Part shown: positions 51,213 to 59,376 of the stretch, in pieces
Layout: every line of letters begins with the position of its first letter
Numbering within the stretch: position 1 is the stretch's first letter
Assembly (NCBI RefSeq): GCF_013177315.1
Contig: NZ_CP053661.1
Span: 372,001 to 436,000 of the forward strand
From: Thermoleptolyngbya sichuanensis A183
GTDB taxonomy: Bacteria; Cyanobacteriota; Cyanobacteriia; Elainellales; Elainellaceae
Length of the DNA: 64,000 nt
Direction of reading: 5' to 3'
The notes under the pieces: generated by a model
Databases searched by the model: none
What the model was told of the DNA's origin: nothing
What the model saw: only the letters and a program-made list of their open reading frames with translations
Program-made: the position numbers and the translations under genes

Positions 51213-51843
51213 AGTTCAGTTCTCTGAAAGCGTTCGGAAAGTGTTCGGAAAGTGTTCTAAACGTTCTCTAACGCGACGTACAACGTTCATCTGCCCTCAT
51301 CCCCCAATCCCTTTTCCCAAATCGGGAGAAGGGGAGCAAGAGCGACTTAAAGTCCCTCTCCTGCTTTGGGCTACTGTGTACACACAAGTCTTGTATGCTC
51401 AGGCGGCAATGCTTTGATCCCCCCTTACCCCCCTTAAACAAGGGGGGAACCAAACCCGGAGTGCCTCGCATCAGGGCGACCTGGCTCGAAAGTCCCCCTT
51501 CCCAAGGGGGATTTAGGGGGATCTTTCACAGCCGGGCGACCTGGCTCGAAAGTCCCCCTTCCCAAGGGGGATCTAGGGGGATCTTTCAGAACCTGACGCA
51601 AACAATCGAGACGTGTATACACAGTAGCCTTGGGGAAAGGAATTTAGGGCGAGGCTGCAAGACGCTCAAGCACGAGAACCGTACTTCTGTTTGGCAACGT
51701 CCCAAATCCCTCATGCAGAGCTATCCCAATCTAATGCCTTCTGACCCGCTTCGCAAAGGGGAAGCCAGATTTGGAGAGTTTGCAGTCATTTCAGTTTTGG
51801 AATGCCATATTAGAGCCATTATGCTCCCTCCACAATTCATTCC
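51213..51843. other. REP-like array region, no credible gene
   Basis: This 631-bp region between the amidase and NACHT genes is divergent promoter territory. The open frames here are produced by the repeats. It contains copy D (51416-51583) with two 60-bp tandem units. A MITE-free, unremarkable 250 bp precedes the NACHT start. Confidence 0.75.
51416..51583. repeat. REP-like element, copy D, with 60-bp tandem units
   Basis: The left arm begins GATCCCCCCTTACCCCCC. The right arm is duplicated as two 60-bp units (51474-51533 and 51534-51593), each containing GGCGACCTGGCTCGAAAGTC, CCCTTCCCAAGGGGG and AGGGGGATCTTTCA. The units differ at very few positions, which points to a recent duplication. Confidence 0.9.
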
Positions 51844-54162
51844 ATGTCGTCGCCCTACCAGCCAGAACGCAATCCTGAACTAAAGTCAGAACCCAGCACC
51901 GAACATCAATTCGTCCAAAAAGCAGTCAACCTCATCATCCAGTGGAGTCCGCTGGGCGGCAGCCTGGGCATCCTAGCACACTCAATTTTGCAGCAAAACT
52001 GGGTAATAGCAGTACTCACATTTCCCGTCATGCTGGTGACGGTCGTTTGGGCAAAATATACCGAAAACTTCACCGCCCGCGTGGGCGACTGGGCCGGCGA
52101 AAAAGGCAAGCGCGATGCCGATTCTTTTACCAGCTGGCTAGACCAGATTGATCAAGCCCTGCGGATGCAGCTTTCTGGGTTTGACGGCAAGTTTCTGAAG
52201 GCGCAGTCAAGCGCCTGTCGGCTATGTGTCACCGACAACGAAGTGCCCATTCCCTTGGGGCTGACTAACCCTGACCTGGATGATGTGTATGTGCCGCTCC
52301 AGCTCAGCAGAGACTTCTTTCGCAGCCGCGATGGGGAAATGCTGCCCAACTTGCCAGGGTTGCAGCGGCGCGATGCCGAAGCGCTGCTCGAAGCCGCCGA
52401 AAACCGCAAACCCTTCGACATTTGGGACATTCTGACTCGCTTGCAAACCTCGCCCAACCTTCGGAGTTTCGCGATCTTGGCCTGGGGCGGCTATGGCAAA
52501 ACCACGCTGCTGCGCCACCTCACCTATTGCTATTGCACTCGTCCCCACGCTACCCGCCGCCGCCACCAAACGCCCGAATTCATCCCCGTGCTGCTGATGC
52601 TGCGAACCTGGCGCGACGAAATCGCCCAGCCCGACCCGCCCAGCCTGCCCGACCTGATTACCCAGCACCACATTCCCAAGCTGCCCGGTGGCAAAAATCT
52701 GACGATTCCCGCTGCCTGGGCCACGCGGCTGCTGCACAGCGACCGAGCGCTGATCATGTTTGACGGGTTTGACGAAGTGGCCGATGAGCAGCGCGTCGCC
52801 GTCAGCCGCTGGATCGCCGAGCAGATGCAGACCTATGACCGCTGCACCTTCATCCTCACGTCGCGGCCCAATGCCTACAGCCAGGACTACGCCGCAGAGC
52901 GACCCCAGCTAGAGCTGAAGGTGGAGCCGTTTGATGAAGATCGCCGGGAAAAGTTTGTGAAGCAGTGGTATCTGGTGCAGGAGCGCAACGCCGTGCCCGC
53001 CGCCAGCCGCAACGCCGCCGCCGTGGAGGAAACAGCCGATCGCCGCGCCACCGATCTACTATCCCAGATTGAGCAGCGAGAAGAACTGGCCGATCTGGCA
53101 GAAAATCCGCTCATGCTCAGCATGATTGCCATGTTTCACCGCTCACTGCCCAACAGCCAACTGCCCACCCGCCGCACCGAGCTATACCGAGAGATTTGCG
53201 GTTTGCAGCTTGGATTCCGCCCGATAGCCAAACGTATCGACCTGCTGTTGGATGCAGAACCCAGTCAAAAAATTCTGCAAACGCTGGCGCTGGCCATGAC
53301 CGAGCAAGAGAAAACCAGCCTTGCCGAACCAGATTTATTGACCCACATTGCCGAGCAACTGCGGCGGCTAGACGAAGCAGTTGCGCCTGCGAAATGGCTA
53401 GCGCAGATTGTGCAGGTGAGCGAACTGCTGGTGAAGCGCGATGAGGACTATGAATTTGCCCATCGCAGCTTTCAGGAATATCTGACGGCGGTGGAGCTGA
53501 AGGAACAGCAAGAGGCGGGCGAGGCGCAAGTGCTGGAACATTTCACCGCCGAGTTTTGGCAAAACACGATTTTGCTGTACGTGTCGCTGTTGCAAAACCC
53601 TAGCGGGCTGATTCGCGCGGCCTGCGGACAGGGAGCCGACGCCATCGCCTTTGCCTACGACTGTTGCAAAATGAACCGCCGGGTGGAAGATGCCGTAAAA
53701 GCAGAGGTGAACCAGTTGCGCTATGGGCGGCTGGAGAACTTGTTAGCAACCGGGCAGTGGAAAGCGGCAGACCAGGAAACTTTTAATCTGATGTATCAAA
53801 CGCTGGATCGCCAGTGGACGGTAAAAGGGCTACTCAACTATCCTTGCGAAGACCTGCGGTGGCTGAATGACCTATGGCTAAATTACAGCAACGGGCGATT
53901 TGGCTTTAGCGTGCAAAAAGAAATTTACGTGGCGTGCGGCGGCATCCTAGACGGGAAGTATCATAGGGAGGCGTGGGAAACCTTTTGCGATCGCGTCGGC
54001 TGGCGACAGGAAGGAAAATACGTGTACTACGGCAAGCTCACCCTCGACCCGCTTCATTCTCCTGTTGGAAAATTACCATGCGTGTGGGTGTTTGGGGGGG
54101 GAGGGGGTGGGTTTGTTTCTCTCGCACAGAGACTTGTGAACTGTAGCACGAGCCAGTTCTAG
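51844..54162 (+). CDS. NACHT-type NTPase fused to a C-terminal GUN4 domain
   Basis: A 772-residue STAND-family protein. A hydrophobic segment (about residues 54-70) may anchor it to a membrane. The NTPase has Walker A GGYGKTT (215-221), Walker B LIMFDGFDE (303-311) and a sensor-like LTSRPNAYS. A helical NACHT-associated region follows (about 400-600), then GUN4 (about 630-772: LLATGQWKAADQET, YPCEDLRWLNDLW, FGFSVQKEIY, DRVGW). GUN4 binds porphyrins such as Mg-protoporphyrin, so tetrapyrrole sensing by a STAND switch is plausible; an antiphage role is possible for the NACHT class but unproven. A G8-A-G5 run (near 54089-54110) lies in the last 30 codons. Confidence 0.88.
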   Translation: MSSPYQPERNPELKSEPSTEHQFVQKAVNLIIQWSPLGGSLGILAHSILQQNWVIAVLTFPVMLVTVVWAKYTENFTARVGDWAGEKGKRDADSFTSWLDQIDQALRMQLSGFDGKFLKAQSSACRLCVTDNEVPIPLGLTNPDLDDVYVPLQLSRDFFRSRDGEMLPNLPGLQRRDAEALLEAAENRKPFDIWDILTRLQTSPNLRSFAILAWGGYGKTTLLRHLTYCYCTRPHATRRRHQTPEFIPVLLMLRTWRDEIAQPDPPSLPDLITQHHIPKLPGGKNLTIPAAWATRLLHSDRALIMFDGFDEVADEQRVAVSRWIAEQMQTYDRCTFILTSRPNAYSQDYAAERPQLELKVEPFDEDRREKFVKQWYLVQERNAVPAASRNAAAVEETADRRATDLLSQIEQREELADLAENPLMLSMIAMFHRSLPNSQLPTRRTELYREICGLQLGFRPIAKRIDLLLDAEPSQKILQTLALAMTEQEKTSLAEPDLLTHIAEQLRRLDEAVAPAKWLAQIVQVSELLVKRDEDYEFAHRSFQEYLTAVELKEQQEAGEAQVLEHFTAEFWQNTILLYVSLLQNPSGLIRAACGQGADAIAFAYDCCKMNRRVEDAVKAEVNQLRYGRLENLLATGQWKAADQETFNLMYQTLDRQWTVKGLLNYPCEDLRWLNDLWLNYSNGRFGFSVQKEIYVACGGILDGKYHREAWETFCDRVGWRQEGKYVYYGKLTLDPLHSPVGKLPCVWVFGGGGGGFVSLAQRLVNCSTSQF

Positions 54163-54247
54163 CCGATCCTAAAGTTTTGTAACCAAGCCTGTTTCTACAT
54201 AAAAACCTACCTTTCAGCGATCCGTTACCTGGCACCTGACGTTTTTT

Positions 54248-55027
54248 CTACGTCGAGTCGATTATTTCCTCAAACTGGAGCTTCATCACCTCCGGGTCAT
54301 AGCAATTCGCCAACACAAACTTCTTCGCCACCTGCCGGATTTCCGCTGCGGGGGTTTCCCAGTCGTCCCACAGGCTCTTTTGTCCGGGGCTGCTCTTTTT
54401 CTTTAGCCTGCTCCGCGCCTTGATTTGCGCCAGCAGTTTGGTTCCCCAGTGGTTGCGCTTCTCCGGCTTCGGCTTCGGCTGATATTTTTTGCAAAACTGG
54501 CGATAGATCGCCGCACACAGATCCAGCGTTCTGCCCAGCGCCAAAAACGCCGGATGCCACTGCGTCAGCCCGTCCTGCGTCAGTCGGTCATAGCTGCCAT
54601 AGTTGCTGTAGTCATAGAAAAATCCCTGCTGCATTCCCGCTGCCTTGGGGTTGGCGTGGATATAGCGCAGCGTGTTCAGCGCCCGCCGCTTGTCGCTAAT
54701 GGGAAACTCTGTGCTGTGATAGCGCTTCTCCCAAAAGTGTCCGGTGCGGTTCAGTATTCGGTTGAGGCACATGGCGCTATACCAGTTCAGCCAGTGCATG
54801 ATTTTTGGCAGGTCTTCCGGCTGCGGCGGCTCCAGCAAATAATGCACATGGTTGCTCATGATGCACAGGGCATACAGCTTGAAGCCGTATTTCTCCTGGC
54901 ATTTTTGGATGGCGTAGAGCAACACTTCGCGGTATTCGGGTTTCGTGAGGCGAAACTCGCGGTTGTTGCAGCGAATGGTGACGTGGTGGCAATAGCCGGG
55001 ATGGAGTTGGCGAGGTTGGCGTGGCAT
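54248..55027 (-). CDS. REP-associated tyrosine transposase (RAYT, Y1_Tnp)
   Basis: A 259-residue single-strand DNA transposase related to IS200/IS605 TnpA. The HUH motif is MSNHVHYLL (about residues 58-66), and the candidate catalytic Tyr is in LNWYSAMCLN. The N-terminus RQPRQLHPGYCHHVTIRCNN and YIHANPKAAG are typical of RAYTs. The basic C-terminus (KPKPEKRNHWGTKLLAQIKARSRLKKK) probably binds DNA. REP-like copies E and F begin 2 bp upstream of its start, the classic REPtron arrangement in which the enzyme handles its own palindromes. Confidence 0.88.
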   Translation of the reverse strand: MPRQPRQLHPGYCHHVTIRCNNREFRLTKPEYREVLLYAIQKCQEKYGFKLYALCIMSNHVHYLLEPPQPEDLPKIMHWLNWYSAMCLNRILNRTGHFWEKRYHSTEFPISDKRRALNTLRYIHANPKAAGMQQGFFYDYSNYGSYDRLTQDGLTQWHPAFLALGRTLDLCAAIYRQFCKKYQPKPKPEKRNHWGTKLLAQIKARSRLKKKSSPGQKSLWDDWETPAAEIRQVAKKFVLANCYDPEVMKLQFEEIIDST

Positions 55028-55029
55028 GA

Positions 55030-55137
55030 GATCCCCCCTTAGCCCCCCTTTAGGAGGGGGGGAACCGGGCCGCTGCCGGAAAAAGTCCCCCTTGTTTCTA
55101 GCGAAGCGGCGCGTCAGCGCGGGGATTTAGGGGGATC
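55030..55137. repeat. REP-like element, copy E, interrupted by a small GC-rich repeat
   Basis: Left arm GATCCCCCCTTAGCCCCCC, right arm ending GATTTAGGGGGATC. The right hairpin is split by about 25 bp containing TAGCGAAGCGGCGCGTCAGC (near 55099-55120), so one repeat is nested in another. Confidence 0.8.
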
Positions 55138-55160
55138 GGTTTGGGTGCGAGGCTTTTGGA

Positions 55161-55193
55161 GATCTCCCTAGCCCCCCTTAAGCTAAGGGGGGA
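55161..55193. repeat. REP-like element, copy F (half element)
   Basis: GATCTCCCTAGCCCCCCTTA, a short loop, then TAAGGGGGGAA. It supplies the last codons and the stop of the lipase gene on the minus strand. Confidence 0.8.
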
Positions 55194-55840
55194 ATCGATT
55201 CCACACTGCTGGTGGCAGAACGCAGCGGCTCTGATAGCGCCTGGGCGATCGCCCTTAAGCTTCTGGGATCACTGAGCATCCAGGCGTGGGCGGGCACGTT
55301 CAGCACCACTTCGCGCCCCACGCCCAGACAAGAACTGCGGGCGGGCAAAATCATCAAATCTAGCGGTGTCCAGATTGAGGTGAAGTTTAGCTGTTCTAGA
55401 CAGTCCACATCGCGGTTGAGGTCGCATAGAAAGGGACTTTTGATGGACATCTGGCTGGCTCCGATGTTGGGGCGCAGGTAGGCCGTCCAGGTGCCGCAGT
55501 GGGGCGAGGAGATGGTGACAAAGCGGCGCACGCGCTCTAGCCCGCCGAGGCGCTGCACGAAATAGCGGCTGATGATGCCGCCCATGCTAAAGCCGACCAG
55601 ATCGAAGGGCTGCCCCGGCGGGATTACCTGCTGGGCATAGTCGGCAAGCTGTGCTGCTAGCACATCCAGCCCTACGTCGCCGTTGCTGGGTGTCAGGTTG
55701 GGGTGGTGAACCTGCCAGCCCTGCGAGGTGAGATAGGGAGCCATCCTGCGAAACACGGCGGCGGTGTCGTCGATCCCGTGAACCAAAATGACCGGATGGC
55801 GATCGCCCGATGGAGAGGATATTTCGTGAAGGCGGGTCAT
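55178..55840 (-). CDS. Alpha/beta-hydrolase, lipase/esterase type
   Basis: A 220-residue protein. The N-terminal HPVILVHGIDDTAAVFRRM carries the oxyanion HG motif, and the nucleophile is the Ser in GFSMGG (about residue 85). The likely acid is Asp in TPLDLMILP and the His is in NVPAHAWML. The family includes triacylglycerol lipases and carboxylesterases. There is no signal peptide. The C-terminus (SIPPLA, stop) is encoded by REP-like copy F, so its native end was probably replaced when the repeat arrived. The ATG is at 55840. Confidence 0.88.
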   Translation of the reverse strand: MTRLHEISSPSGDRHPVILVHGIDDTAAVFRRMAPYLTSQGWQVHHPNLTPSNGDVGLDVLAAQLADYAQQVIPPGQPFDLVGFSMGGIISRYFVQRLGGLERVRRFVTISSPHCGTWTAYLRPNIGASQMSIKSPFLCDLNRDVDCLEQLNFTSIWTPLDLMILPARSSCLGVGREVVLNVPAHAWMLSDPRSLRAIAQALSEPLRSATSSVESIPPLA

Positions 55841-55954
55841 GGTGGGAGGCTAGCGCTTGATTGGCTTAGATTTTTTTAGAGTTTTAGAGAACCGTACAGC
55901 AAACTTCCTGTTTCAAGGGTAGCGGGGGGCGATCGCCCTCTGTGGGGCTGGTGT

Positions 55955-56112
55955 GCCAGTTTGCTGTGCCAATTTTCTGCACTAATTCGCCGAGCCAGTT
56001 TATCGCGCCAGCTTGCTGCACCAGTTTGCCGCGCCATTCTTTCGTATCCATTTTGCCCAGCCAGTTTTGCCCAGCCAGTTTTGCCCAGCCAATTTTGCAG
56101 ACCAGTTTCCGA
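55955..56112. repeat. Degenerate 13-14-bp tandem repeat array
   Basis: About twelve units related to GCCAGTTTTGCCCA. The three units at about 56059-56100 are almost identical, and earlier ones are increasingly diverged. It lies between the lipase and the small gene at 56268; the open frames here come from the repeat. Confidence 0.85.
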
Positions 56113-56267
56113 TCAAACGCTTTTGGGAACGCTAGATGAAAACCTGGCTGATTGACGTTGACTCGAATAGAATATTAAAGAAATATTAAACTCGCCTTTA
56201 ACTGAACCCCGGACTTTGCTGCTGGAACGAAAGCCTGAATTACCCACACCTGCACTTCCCCCAACAG

Positions 56268-56546
56268 ATGGATTGGAACTACTTCGACATTGCAATCGGA
56301 ACAGTCATGGAGGGCGATCGCTGGCATTGGCGGGCAACCCTGCCCACGGGCATGACGATTACCTCAAACCAAGGCTATACCACACCCGTCCAGGCCATTA
56401 GCTGTGCGCGGCTGTGGATTGCCACAGAGTCGATGCGCCGGGCGTTTGAGGGTTGCCTAGTTGAACTGCGCGATCGCGGCACGATTCAAGCCCAGGAATT
56501 TTTCAACCTGATGCGATCGCTAGAGCAGCAGATCCAGCAAGGGTGA
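56268..56546 (+). CDS. Small protein of unknown function
   Basis: A 92-residue soluble protein beginning MDWNYFDIAIGTVMEGDRWH. A beta-rich first half (HWRATLPTGMTITSNQGYTTP) is followed by helices (LWIATESMRRAFEGCLVELRDR). No family was recognised. It converges with the M3 oligopeptidase gene (111 bp apart). Confidence 0.55.
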   Translation: MDWNYFDIAIGTVMEGDRWHWRATLPTGMTITSNQGYTTPVQAISCARLWIATESMRRAFEGCLVELRDRGTIQAQEFFNLMRSLEQQIQQG

Positions 56547-56657
56547 CACAGGGCTGGGGCGACCGGGCAACAAAGTGGGAAATTAAAGTGGGAAATTCCT
56601 GATCCATTCATCGCCTGATCTCCCCGTCCCGACACCCGTGCCCTACACGCCAAGGTT

Positions 56658-58748
56658 CTACGCCGCCAGCCCATTGTGCCGCAGCAGCGGTTCCGTATCT
56701 GGTTCGCGGCCGCGGAAGGCTTTGAAGACTTCCATCGGGTGCTTGCTGCCGCCGAGGGAAAGGATAGTGTTGCGGAAGCGGCGGCCCGTTTCGGCGATGG
56801 CGGCTTCGTTATCCAGACCGGCTTCTTCAAAGGCGGAGAAGGCATCAGCGCTGAGGACTTCTGCCCACTTGTAGCTGTAGTAGCCTGCCGCGTAGCCGCC
56901 GCCAAAGATGTGTCCAAAGGAGCAGAGGAAGGCATCTTCGGGCAGAGGCGGCAGGACGGTCGTGGTTTTGACGAGGCGATCGCGCACGTCCTTGGGAGTT
57001 TCGGCTCCACCGGGCACATAGCGGTGATGCAGTTCGATATCCAGCAGGCTGAAGTGTATCTGCCGTAGCATGGCGCTGCCGCTCATAAAGTTGCGGGCCG
57101 CCAGCAAGCGCTGATAGAACATTTCGGGCAGTGGTTCGCCCGTTTGATAGTGCTTCGCCAGACTAAACAGGGTTGCCCGGTCGTAGCACCAGTTCTCCAT
57201 AAACTGGCTGGGCAGTTCCACCGCGTCCCACTCGACGTTGTTAATGCCCGCCGCGCCGGAATAGTCCACCGTCGTCAGCATGTGCTGCAAGCCGTGGCCA
57301 AACTCGTGGAACAGCGTTTCTACCTCATAGAAGTTCATCAGGCTGGGTTTGCCGTCTACGGGCGGCGACTGGTTGCAGACGAGGTAGGCAACGGGCAGAC
57401 GCACCTTGGACACGCCCGCTTCGACGTAGCGCTTGCGGTTGATGGCAAAGTCCATCCAGGCTCCGCCGCGCTTTTCGGCAGGACGGCTGTAGGGGTCGAG
57501 ATAAAAATAGGCGATCGCCCCACCGTCTTCATCACTCACCCGAAAATAGCGCACGTCGGGATGCCACACGGGCGCTTCCCCATCGGCAGGCGTAATCACA
57601 ATCCCAAAAATCCGCTTCGCCAGCCCAAACAATCCGTCTAGCACTTGCTCTAGTGGAAAATAGGGTCGCAGTTCCTCTGCATTCAGCGCATACTTCTCTT
57701 CGCGCATCCGCTCCGACCAAAAGGCCGAATCCCACGGCTGAAAGTCTTCGGCTTCGGGTGCGCCGTGGCTGCGGGCAAACGCCTTCAGCGCGGCCAGGTC
57801 TTGCTGAGCGGCGGCATAGCTCGATGCACGCAGTGACTCCAGCAGGTGTTCTACTGCGTCTACGCCAGGGGCCATTTTGCTAGCGAGGCTGAGTTCGGCA
57901 TAGCTGCCAAAGCCAAGAATGCCCGCCATCTCTTTTCGCAGCGTCAAAATGCGCTCGATGATTGGCTGATTGTCGTGCTCGCCAGACGAAGCGCGGGTGA
58001 TGTAGGCACGATACAGCGTTTCGCGCAGGTCGCGGCGGCGGCTGTGTTGCATGAAGGGCAAGTAGCTAGGCATATCCAGCGTGATGCGCCAGGGCCCTGC
58101 TTCGGGCGTGGCGGCTTCTGCCCCGGCTGCGCGGGCTGCCTGGGCCGCTTGGGCCAGCAGCGTTGGCGGCAGTCCTTCTACCTCGCTGGGCTGTGTCAGC
58201 GTCAGGCTAAAGGCCTTGGTTTCATCTAGCAGATTGTTGGAAAACTGGGTAGACAGGTTCGCTAGCTCAAGCTGGATTTCGTTGAAGCGATCGCGCCTTT
58301 CGCCTTCTAGCCCCACGCCCGCTAACTCTGCCTCGCGGATGGATGACTCGATAATCCGCTGCTGGGCTTCGCTGAGGGTGCCCCAGGCGGCGCTGTTGCG
58401 AATTGCCTTATACCCCTCATAGAGCGGCTTGCTCTGGCTCACGCGCATCCCAAATTTCACCACTTCGGGCTGCATGGCTTCCTGGGCCTCGCGCAGTTCC
58501 GGGCTATTCTTCACGCCCATCAGGTGGTTCACTACGCCCCACACCCAAAACACAGGTTCGGTCAGGGCTTCTAATGGCTCGATCAGTCCTTCCCAGGTTG
58601 GCTTGGTGTTTGTTTCCAGATGCGTCAGGGCATCGGTCGCCTTGGCCAGCAGTTCGGTCATGGCTGGCACGACGTGTTCAGGACGAATTTGGTCGAAGGG
58701 GGGAAGACCTTTGCCAACCAGGAGGGGATTCGCGGTAGTTGCAATCAT
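56658..58748 (-). CDS. Oligopeptidase A-like M3 metallopeptidase
   Basis: A 696-residue cytosolic zinc peptidase that degrades short peptides, including cleaved leader peptides. The zinc motif is LFHEFGHGLQHML (H-E-x-x-H), with the third ligand region downstream (VEWDAVELPSQFMENW). The N-terminal ANPLLVGKGLPPFDQIRPEHV and the length are typical of the oligopeptidase A branch. The ATG is at 58748. It appears to be a single-gene unit. Confidence 0.94.
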   Translation of the reverse strand: MIATTANPLLVGKGLPPFDQIRPEHVVPAMTELLAKATDALTHLETNTKPTWEGLIEPLEALTEPVFWVWGVVNHLMGVKNSPELREAQEAMQPEVVKFGMRVSQSKPLYEGYKAIRNSAAWGTLSEAQQRIIESSIREAELAGVGLEGERRDRFNEIQLELANLSTQFSNNLLDETKAFSLTLTQPSEVEGLPPTLLAQAAQAARAAGAEAATPEAGPWRITLDMPSYLPFMQHSRRRDLRETLYRAYITRASSGEHDNQPIIERILTLRKEMAGILGFGSYAELSLASKMAPGVDAVEHLLESLRASSYAAAQQDLAALKAFARSHGAPEAEDFQPWDSAFWSERMREEKYALNAEELRPYFPLEQVLDGLFGLAKRIFGIVITPADGEAPVWHPDVRYFRVSDEDGGAIAYFYLDPYSRPAEKRGGAWMDFAINRKRYVEAGVSKVRLPVAYLVCNQSPPVDGKPSLMNFYEVETLFHEFGHGLQHMLTTVDYSGAAGINNVEWDAVELPSQFMENWCYDRATLFSLAKHYQTGEPLPEMFYQRLLAARNFMSGSAMLRQIHFSLLDIELHHRYVPGGAETPKDVRDRLVKTTTVLPPLPEDAFLCSFGHIFGGGYAAGYYSYKWAEVLSADAFSAFEEAGLDNEAAIAETGRRFRNTILSLGGSKHPMEVFKAFRGREPDTEPLLRHNGLAA

Positions 58749-59091
58749 AAAAGTGAATGGGGGATGGAGTGAATGGAGGATGAATGGGGTGCCTGAGCGT
58801 TTAAGAAAATACAGGTAAGAATCTACTAAGAATCTACAGTCGAAGTCATATCAACTACGCCCTAGGCATTCGATCTTAAGCGATCGCCCCCAGAGTTGCC
58901 ATCCAGCTTTCTCGCTCAATCCTGAAATCTATCGGTTTTTCTGCAAAAAAGCAAAACAGGACGCAAGTATACACTTACGCCCTTCTTCTGAACTAGGCTC
59001 AATCTAAGGCTCGTCTGACACCTACAGGCCCAGTCTGACACCTGCCTGACAAATCCTATAAATCAGCCGCTAAAGTTTAGATCAGCCGCGG
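58749..59091. other. Intergenic region, no gene seen
   Basis: It holds GATGGAGTGAATGGAGGATG-like short repeats just upstream of the M3 gene, one HIP1 site near 58880, and a GTCTGACACCT direct repeat (about 59012 and 59033). No coding frame or RNA gene was recognised. Confidence 0.5.
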
Positions 59092-59376
59092 CTAGCTCCA
59101 AAACTGCCCGAAATAGGTCGATGCCGTTTTAGCGTAAGCGGCCCAGCCCGCCTCTTCTGGTTCCGAAGCCCAACAGCGCTCTAGGTGGCTGACGGCCTGC
59201 TCTAGGGTGCTGTCTTCCAAGAAAAACCACGCCAGCGCACGCGGGGCGATCGCCATCCCTGTGGCAAAGGGAACCGTAGGCAAATCGAGGGCGATCGTCG
59301 CCTTGTCTCCCGGCTCTCGATGCCGATAAGACTCCCACGCAAAGAACTCGCCGAACCTATGGGTGAACCATTTCAT
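59092..59376 (-). CDS. Small protein of unknown function
   Basis: The ATG at 59376, with GGAGG 9-10 bp upstream, gives 94 residues; a longer frame to 59394 lacks such a site. The sequence MKWFTHRFGEFFAWESYRHR with a central hydrophobic stretch (TGMAIAPRALAWFFL) and an acidic helix (EQAVSHLERCWASEPEE) has no recognised family. It stands alone. Confidence 0.6.
   Translation of the reverse strand: MKWFTHRFGEFFAWESYRHREPGDKATIALDLPTVPFATGMAIAPRALAWFFLEDSTLEQAVSHLERCWASEPEEAGWAAYAKTASTYFGQFWS

Noticed and set aside
51395-51883. 162-codon open frame with repeated SPPSQGG peptides
   Set aside because: It is generated by the REP-like 60-bp tandem units, has no family-like sequence, and runs into the start of the NACHT gene. 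The peptide repeats mirror the DNA repeat.
55942-56155. Two overlapping open frames with FCPASFAQP repeats
   Set aside because: Both are by-products of the degenerate 13-14-bp tandem array; readable in more than one frame and without a ribosome-binding site.
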